A DNA stretch of 24,113 bases from NCBI GenBank assembly GCA_001780895.1, contig MFJJ01000042.1:3472-27584 (forward strand), read 5' to 3'. The position numbers and the translations under genes were made by a program. This document shows positions 20,685 through 24,113 of this stretch, piece by piece; the first letter of the stretch is position 1; each line of letters begins with the position of its first letter. A model generated the notes under the pieces. It worked only from the letters and a program-made list of their open reading frames with translations. It made no database searches and was not told the DNA's origin. The DNA comes from Candidatus Gottesmanbacteria bacterium RIFCSPHIGHO2_01_FULL_46_14. GTDB taxonomy: Bacteria > Patescibacteriota > Microgenomatia > UBA10105 > UBA927.

Positions 20685-21872
20685 TTATCGAGCGATACGA
20701 TCTGATTGGGTAAAGAGACGATCAATCTCACGCCAGGGGTAGACCGTCGTCTGGAAGCGTTGTTGCGTATCGACTCCTCCATAGATGACCGCAGACGCCT
20801 TCGTATCGGTAAGAGTTTGAAAATAACTGATATTCTTGAAAAAGTCTCCTCCAACGGTCGTACCGGATTTTACCTCAATCGGAAATAGACGCCCTGCCTC
20901 GTCAACGAGAAGATCAATTTCGTGACCGGTTTTGTCCCGCCAGAAGTACGCACGTGGCCGATCCCCACGGTTGAAACGCCACTTGTAGTATTCAGAAACG
21001 ATCCATGTTTCAAATAAAGCTCCAGCGAGCGGATGGGTGATGATCTGCGCTTCTCCCGTAATACCCAAGAGCCAGCAGGCGAGACCTGTATCATAAAAGT
21101 AAAGCTTGGGTGATTTGATGAGCCGTTTGTTGAAGTTCTTATAATACGGCTGGAGGGTAAATACGATAAAACTTGCCTCAAGGATTGACAACCACGCCTT
21201 GGCTGTATTGTGGCTTATCCCGGTGTCATTTGCAAGAGAAGAGAGATTGACGATTTGCCCTACGCGCCCGGCGCACAATCTAAGAAATCGTTCAAACGAC
21301 GTTATGTCGCCCACCGCGGAAAGCAGACGAACGTCGCGGTCAAGATATGTTTGGACATAGTTCCCATACCATTGCGTAGGGGACTCCCCTGGAGAGATTA
21401 CGGCGCGCGGATAGCCACCGAGGAAGACAGGGTGCGACCAGTGCGTTGCGGGGGGAAGGAAGCGATGGGTGGCTAACTCACCGGAGGAGAATGGCAAGAG
21501 GGTATGGATCGCCACGCGGCCAGCAAGTGACTGGCTTATATTTTTCATCATGAGGAAATTTTGGGATCCGGTGAGAATGTGCTGACCCTGTTTTTCTGAC
21601 TCGTCGGCATGTACCTGAAGATAGGAGAAAAGTTCCGGTGTGCGCTGCACTTCATCGAAGATGGCGTGGGCGGGGTAGGTAGCCAAGAATCCTCGCGGGT
21701 CGCGCGTTGCAAAGAGACGCATATCCGGCGCTTCCAAATTGACATACGCGAAGCGTGGAAACAGCGCCCGCGCGAGCGTCGTTTTGCCGGACTGCCGGGG
21801 GCCGATGATGGCAACAATGGGATAGTGCCGGGCTGCGCGTTTTACGGTAGCGCTGATGTGTCTTGCAATCAT
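20685..21872 (-). CDS. AAA ATPase with DUF4143 domain
   Basis: A 395-residue member of the same broad family as the 5370-6527 ATPase but clearly different in sequence. Walker A is GPRQSGKTT (K30), Walker B HAIFDEVQR (D73/E74) and the sensor-like motif is LTGSQNFLM. A winged-helix-like stretch (NLSSLANDTGISHNTAKAWL) precedes the DUF4143 region with EIDLLVDEAGRLFPIEVKS, a PD-(D/E)xK-like core. The C-terminus is normal for the family. The ATG at 21872 is preferred to one at 21959 because relatives begin near this point and a promoter (TTGACA-N17-TAGACT) lies 7 bases upstream. Cellular role unknown. Confidence 0.87.
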   Translation of the reverse strand: MIARHISATVKRAARHYPIVAIIGPRQSGKTTLARALFPRFAYVNLEAPDMRLFATRDPRGFLATYPAHAIFDEVQRTPELFSYLQVHADESEKQGQHILTGSQNFLMMKNISQSLAGRVAIHTLLPFSSGELATHRFLPPATHWSHPVFLGGYPRAVISPGESPTQWYGNYVQTYLDRDVRLLSAVGDITSFERFLRLCAGRVGQIVNLSSLANDTGISHNTAKAWLSILEASFIVFTLQPYYKNFNKRLIKSPKLYFYDTGLACWLLGITGEAQIITHPLAGALFETWIVSEYYKWRFNRGDRPRAYFWRDKTGHEIDLLVDEAGRLFPIEVKSGTTVGGDFFKNISYFQTLTDTKASAVIYGGVDTQQRFQTTVYPWREIDRLFTQSDRIAR

Positions 21873-21879
21873 AACGAGA

Positions 21880-21921
21880 AGTCTATCAGGGCTTGGACAG
21901 ATTGTCAATATGAATGACAAT
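21880..21921 (-). promoter_or_regulatory. Promoter of the second DUF4143 ATPase, with inverted repeat
   Basis: On the minus strand, TTGACA (21903-21908), 17 bases and TAGACT (21880-21885), ending 7 bases before the ATG. An inverted repeat, ATTGTCA (21901-21907) and TGACAAT (21915-21921), covers the -35. The upstream PIN gene ends at 21959, so this is a separate unit or an internal promoter. Confidence 0.55.
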
Positions 21922-21958
21922 TTGGATATCACTTTCACTCCATCGTTGTCAGGGGACA

Positions 21959-22381
21959 TTACCTGTAGGAAGCGAGCGGAATAACCTTGACCTTATTGAC
22001 TTTTTGTTGATGTTTGGGGTTATCTGTGATCAGCGGACAGGACGATCGCATGGCAAGCCTGATGAAGACAGCATCATAGTACGTGATCGCATAGTGTTGG
22101 GCGATTTCAAGAGATTGTATGGCGTCCTCTGTTGAGAGGGGAACATACTCAATGGGGAGCGTAGCAAGGTTTTCCAGGCAGGCAATTTTTTGTGGCAGGA
22201 GGAATGTTTTTCGTAAGATTGCGTTCCCAACCTCGTATTTGGCAAGTTCTGAAGTGAGAAGCGTAAGAGATAGCCGTCGGGATTGATCCAGCAACAGATC
22301 AGCTTCCTCGAGAAGTATTTCATTTTCTGCACTGATCCATTTTACGATAACCGAAGAGTCGATAACGTATGACGTGGCCAT
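21959..22381 (-). CDS. vapC: PIN-domain ribonuclease toxin (VapC-like)
   Basis: A 140-residue PIN protein with D8 (YVIDSSVIVKW), E50 (KYEVGNAI), D103 (ITYYDAVFIRLA) and D120 (LITDNPKH). YDAVFIRLA is very typical of VapC. It starts 9 bases after the AbrB-type antitoxin gene on the same strand, without overlap. It is one of two PIN modules that are transcribed divergently from a shared 110-base region. Confidence 0.9.
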   Translation of the reverse strand: MATSYVIDSSVIVKWISAENEILLEEADLLLDQSRRLSLTLLTSELAKYEVGNAILRKTFLLPQKIACLENLATLPIEYVPLSTEDAIQSLEIAQHYAITYYDAVFIRLAMRSSCPLITDNPKHQQKVNKVKVIPLASYR

Positions 22382-22390
22382 GAAGGTATA

Positions 22391-22666
22391 TTAATGGTTC
22401 TTTCTGTCTTCGATGATAAATTGGGTAAGACTTTTGGTTTTCTTTTTGCCTCTAAAACTTCTAGTGAGATGAATGCGCCGCCAGATTTCATTCCAATCGT
22501 GTGTATCAGAAGAAGCATGGATACTCAAGGGTTTGATAATGATTTCTCCCAAGGGAGAGGCAACGATCGTGACCACTGTGTTGTCTTTTAGCCACGAAAA
22601 TTTTTGCCGTAGTTGATCAGGGATGGTGAGTTGACCTCGTTGGCGAATGGTTGCGGTTATCATCAT
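22391..22666 (-). CDS. vapB: AbrB-type antitoxin
   Basis: A 91-residue protein with a SpoVT-AbrB N-terminus (ATIRQRGQLTIPDQLRQKF, then NTVVTIVASPLGEIIIKP) and a basic C-terminus (RSFRGKKKTKSLTQ) that probably contacts the toxin. Two ATGs stand in tandem (22666 and 22663); the first lies 8 bases after the -10. The PIN gene follows 9 bases downstream. A large inverted repeat overlaps its promoter. Confidence 0.88.
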   Translation of the reverse strand: MMITATIRQRGQLTIPDQLRQKFSWLKDNTVVTIVASPLGEIIIKPLSIHASSDTHDWNEIWRRIHLTRSFRGKKKTKSLTQFIIEDRKNH

Positions 22667-22671
22667 ATATA

Positions 22672-22702
22672 TTCAGAATATCAGATTTTCTGAAAATGTC
22701 AA
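22672..22702 (-). promoter_or_regulatory. Promoter and operator of the AbrB/PIN pair
   Basis: On the minus strand, TTGACA (22697-22702), 16 bases and TATTCT (22675-22680), ending 8 bases before the ATG. The inverted repeat TTCAGAA (22672-22678) and TTCTGAA (22688-22694), with 9 bases between, spans the -10 and spacer; a further TCAGA half-site lies in the middle. Autorepression is inferred. Confidence 0.65.
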
Positions 22703-22730
22703 AATTCGATTGGGTTTTGTATGCATCTCC

Positions 22731-22764
22731 CGGAATTGACAACCACACTACGGAATTGTAATAT
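22731..22764 (+). promoter_or_regulatory. Promoter with direct repeat of the RHH/PIN operon
   Basis: TTGACA (22736-22741), 17 bases and TAATAT (22759-22764). CGGAATTG occurs at 22731-22738 and 22751-22758, exactly 20 bp (two helical turns) apart, overlapping the -35 and touching the -10; this is typical of ribbon-helix-helix operators. The -10 ends 9 bases before the ATG at 22774. Confidence 0.7.
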
Positions 22765-22773
22765 GTAATGCGT

Positions 22774-23028
22774 ATGACACAACTCGTCGTCCGTATACCG
22801 GAAGAGCAGAAGCAGATGCTTGTACTGGAAGCACAGCGGAAAGGAGAAAGCGTCTCCGAGGTGGCCCGCCGCGCTCTAGCCCGTTACATAGAGGAAAAAT
22901 CGGGCCAAGGTCATCGTGATGAACTTTTGGATCTGCTTGCGATTGCGCGGAAAGGGAAGCACATCAAAGGACCAAAAGACTTATCTTCCCACTATAAACG
23001 GTACCTGTACGGGGATAAACGGCTGTGA
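22774..23028 (+). CDS. vapB: Ribbon-helix-helix antitoxin
   Basis: An 84-residue protein with an N-terminal ribbon-helix-helix fold: strand TQLVVRIPEEQKQML, then helix turn EAQRKGESVSEVARRALARYIEE. The C-terminus (about 55-84, KGKHIKGPKDLSSHYKRYLY) is the likely toxin-binding part. The ATG at 22774 is preferred to that at 22768, because the earlier one lies only 3 bases after the -10 and would precede the transcript. Its stop overlaps the GTG of the PIN gene (GTGA, 23025-23028). Confidence 0.88.
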   Translation: MTQLVVRIPEEQKQMLVLEAQRKGESVSEVARRALARYIEEKSGQGHRDELLDLLAIARKGKHIKGPKDLSSHYKRYLYGDKRL

Positions 23029-23420
23029 TTTTTATAGACGCTTCATTGTATTTGAGCATTTTGCGTCACAATGACAGTAATCATGCTAAAGCGGTCACTT
23101 GGTGGAAATCTTTTCCTGACGATGTGCAAAAGATGACGAGCCAAGCAATCCTTGGGGAAGTGTTGACGGTCGGGTCTCTTCGGTACGACCGCAGGCTCAC
23201 GATTGCATTCGTTGAGAAGATACGCGCAGGCAAGACGACTATCATGCTTGAGACGCCACCGCTCGTTGCCCGCGGGTGGGAAATTTTCAAAAACGTATCC
23301 AAAAAAGACGTCAGTTGGGTGGATTGTTATTCATGCGCAATTATCCAGGCGTATAAGATTGAAACGGTGCTTACGTTTGACCGAGACCTTCAGCTACTGA
23401 TAAAATTGCCTCCAACATGA
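23025..23420 (+). CDS. vapC: PIN-domain ribonuclease toxin (VapC-like)
   Basis: A 131-residue PIN protein with D5 (MIFIDASLYLS), E45 (ILGEVLTVG), D100 (VSWVDCYSCAI) and D119/D121 (LTFDRDLQLL). It starts with GTG in a 4-base overlap with the antitoxin gene, and its own stop overlaps the ATG of a third gene (ATGA, 23417-23420). The run of three coupled genes is unusual for a TA locus. Confidence 0.88.
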   Translation: MIFIDASLYLSILRHNDSNHAKAVTWWKSFPDDVQKMTSQAILGEVLTVGSLRYDRRLTIAFVEKIRAGKTTIMLETPPLVARGWEIFKNVSKKDVSWVDCYSCAIIQAYKIETVLTFDRDLQLLIKLPPT

Positions 23421-24113
23421 AATATCAGGAAGCGCTTGAGAGACTTACTGCTGCACAACAGATTTTATCTGATACGTCCATCACGAGAGAAAAGTTTGGA
23501 CACCTTCAAAAACTTCTCAAAGGGGTCAATCCCAAAATAGATGGTGTCTTATCTCGCGTAACAAGGGAGTGGGATAAACTCCAGCGTTTTGAAAAAGGCG
23601 AAGTCATTGATCTTGTCGCGCATGAACTTCCCGAACACACGGAAGAAGAGAAAAAACGAAAGAAAGCGTTACTATTTTTTTTCTCCGCCTGGAAAGATTT
23701 ACAGAAGGAGGTAGTTCGTGTGCGAACAGAACTTGCACATCACAATGCTCAGGGGTGGGGGAATATTCTGGGAGCAGCAAAAGGACCACTCGGTCTTATT
23801 ACCGCCGTTGCCGTCGGATGGGTGCTTTTGGAAGCAACATCTGTAGAAATTGCAGTGAAAAATGCTGGTTGCAACACAATGTACCCAATGTCATATTCAT
23901 CTATTCCGCTCCCCGGTATTTCCCTTCCGAAAGATCCAATTGCTGATGGCCAAACCGGTACTGTCCGCCTTCCGCCATTGACGCTAAACGCTGATGGGAC
24001 GACACCCGGTATAATCCATTTATCTGCGTTTAATTTTAACTATACTTTTACTATCCCGAGTGATGTGACCATCACGTTTGATGGCGAGGTGCTTAATAAT
24101 GCCTCAACAATTC
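23417..24113 (+). CDS. Uncharacterised single-pass membrane protein, 3' end outside window
   Basis: At least 232 residues, open to the window edge with no stop. Residues 1-115 are charged and helical (LTAAQQILSDTSI, EHTEEEKKRKK, AWKDLQKEVVRVRTEL), probably a cytoplasmic coiled region. A membrane helix follows at about 117-139 (NILGAAKGPLGLITAVAVGW), then a beta-rich outer part with NAGCN, PLPGISLP and TVRLPPLTL. Family not recognised. The ATG overlaps the PIN gene stop by 4 bases (ATGA), so it should be translated with the TA pair. It is too short to appear as a closed frame here, but the codons run without interruption for 232 triplets. Confidence 0.7.
   Translation, partial: MKYQEALERLTAAQQILSDTSITREKFGHLQKLLKGVNPKIDGVLSRVTREWDKLQRFEKGEVIDLVAHELPEHTEEEKKRKKALLFFFSAWKDLQKEVVRVRTELAHHNAQGWGNILGAAKGPLGLITAVAVGWVLLEATSVEIAVKNAGCNTMYPMSYSSIPLPGISLPKDPIADGQTGTVRLPPLTLNADGTTPGIIHLSAFNFNYTFTIPSDVTITFDGEVLNNASTI

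Overview
The window looks like chromosomal DNA of a Candidate Phyla Radiation (Patescibacteria) bacterium, probably near Microgenomates. This is inferred from gene families: a short valyl-tRNA synthetase with a PPPNAND-type signature, a TrmB-like regulator, a cupredoxin without the copper-binding cysteine, proline-tailed class A penicillin-binding proteins, and an in-frame LPAGRQA palindrome insert in valS. No 16S rRNA or other strict marker is present, so the placement is tentative. Genes are tightly packed, with 4-base ATGA/GTGA overlaps. No tRNA, rRNA, CRISPR array or transposase was seen.

Layout. 1-3251: a PIN/AbrB toxin-antitoxin (TA) pair, an MFS transporter, a Phd/PIN TA pair and an unknown 153-residue protein. 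3252-4794: a divergent promoter region, a TrmB-like regulator and efp. 4795-6527: a cassette of a broken hicA, an intact hicB and a DUF4143 AAA ATPase, flanked by a 42-bp direct repeat of the efp 3' end; the ATPase reads into the second copy and ends in the EF-P tail. 6583-11045: a membrane-anchored protein, valS (opposite strand), an RRM protein with terminator, a YkuK-like protein and a cupredoxin. 11065-16345: two paralogous class A PBPs with a Phd/PIN pair between them. 16407-19257: Mn-type superoxide dismutase, PP2C phosphatase and non-phosphorylating GAPDH (gapN). 19259-24113: a PIN/AbrB pair, an unknown 215-residue protein, a second DUF4143 ATPase, a PIN/AbrB pair divergent from an RHH/PIN pair, and a membrane protein cut by the window end.

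Two themes recur. First, six PIN-toxin modules with three antitoxin folds (AbrB, Phd, RHH), plus a decayed HicBA and two DUF4143 ATPases, sit singly between housekeeping genes; most have a near-consensus promoter with a repeat or palindrome that could be an autoregulatory operator. Second, many genes have a -10 hexamer ending only 6-10 bases before the start codon, which predicts leaderless mRNAs; three genes (153-residue protein, RRM protein, cupredoxin) instead have clear Shine-Dalgarno sequences.

All functions come from reading motifs by eye. No database search, folding or alignment program was run.
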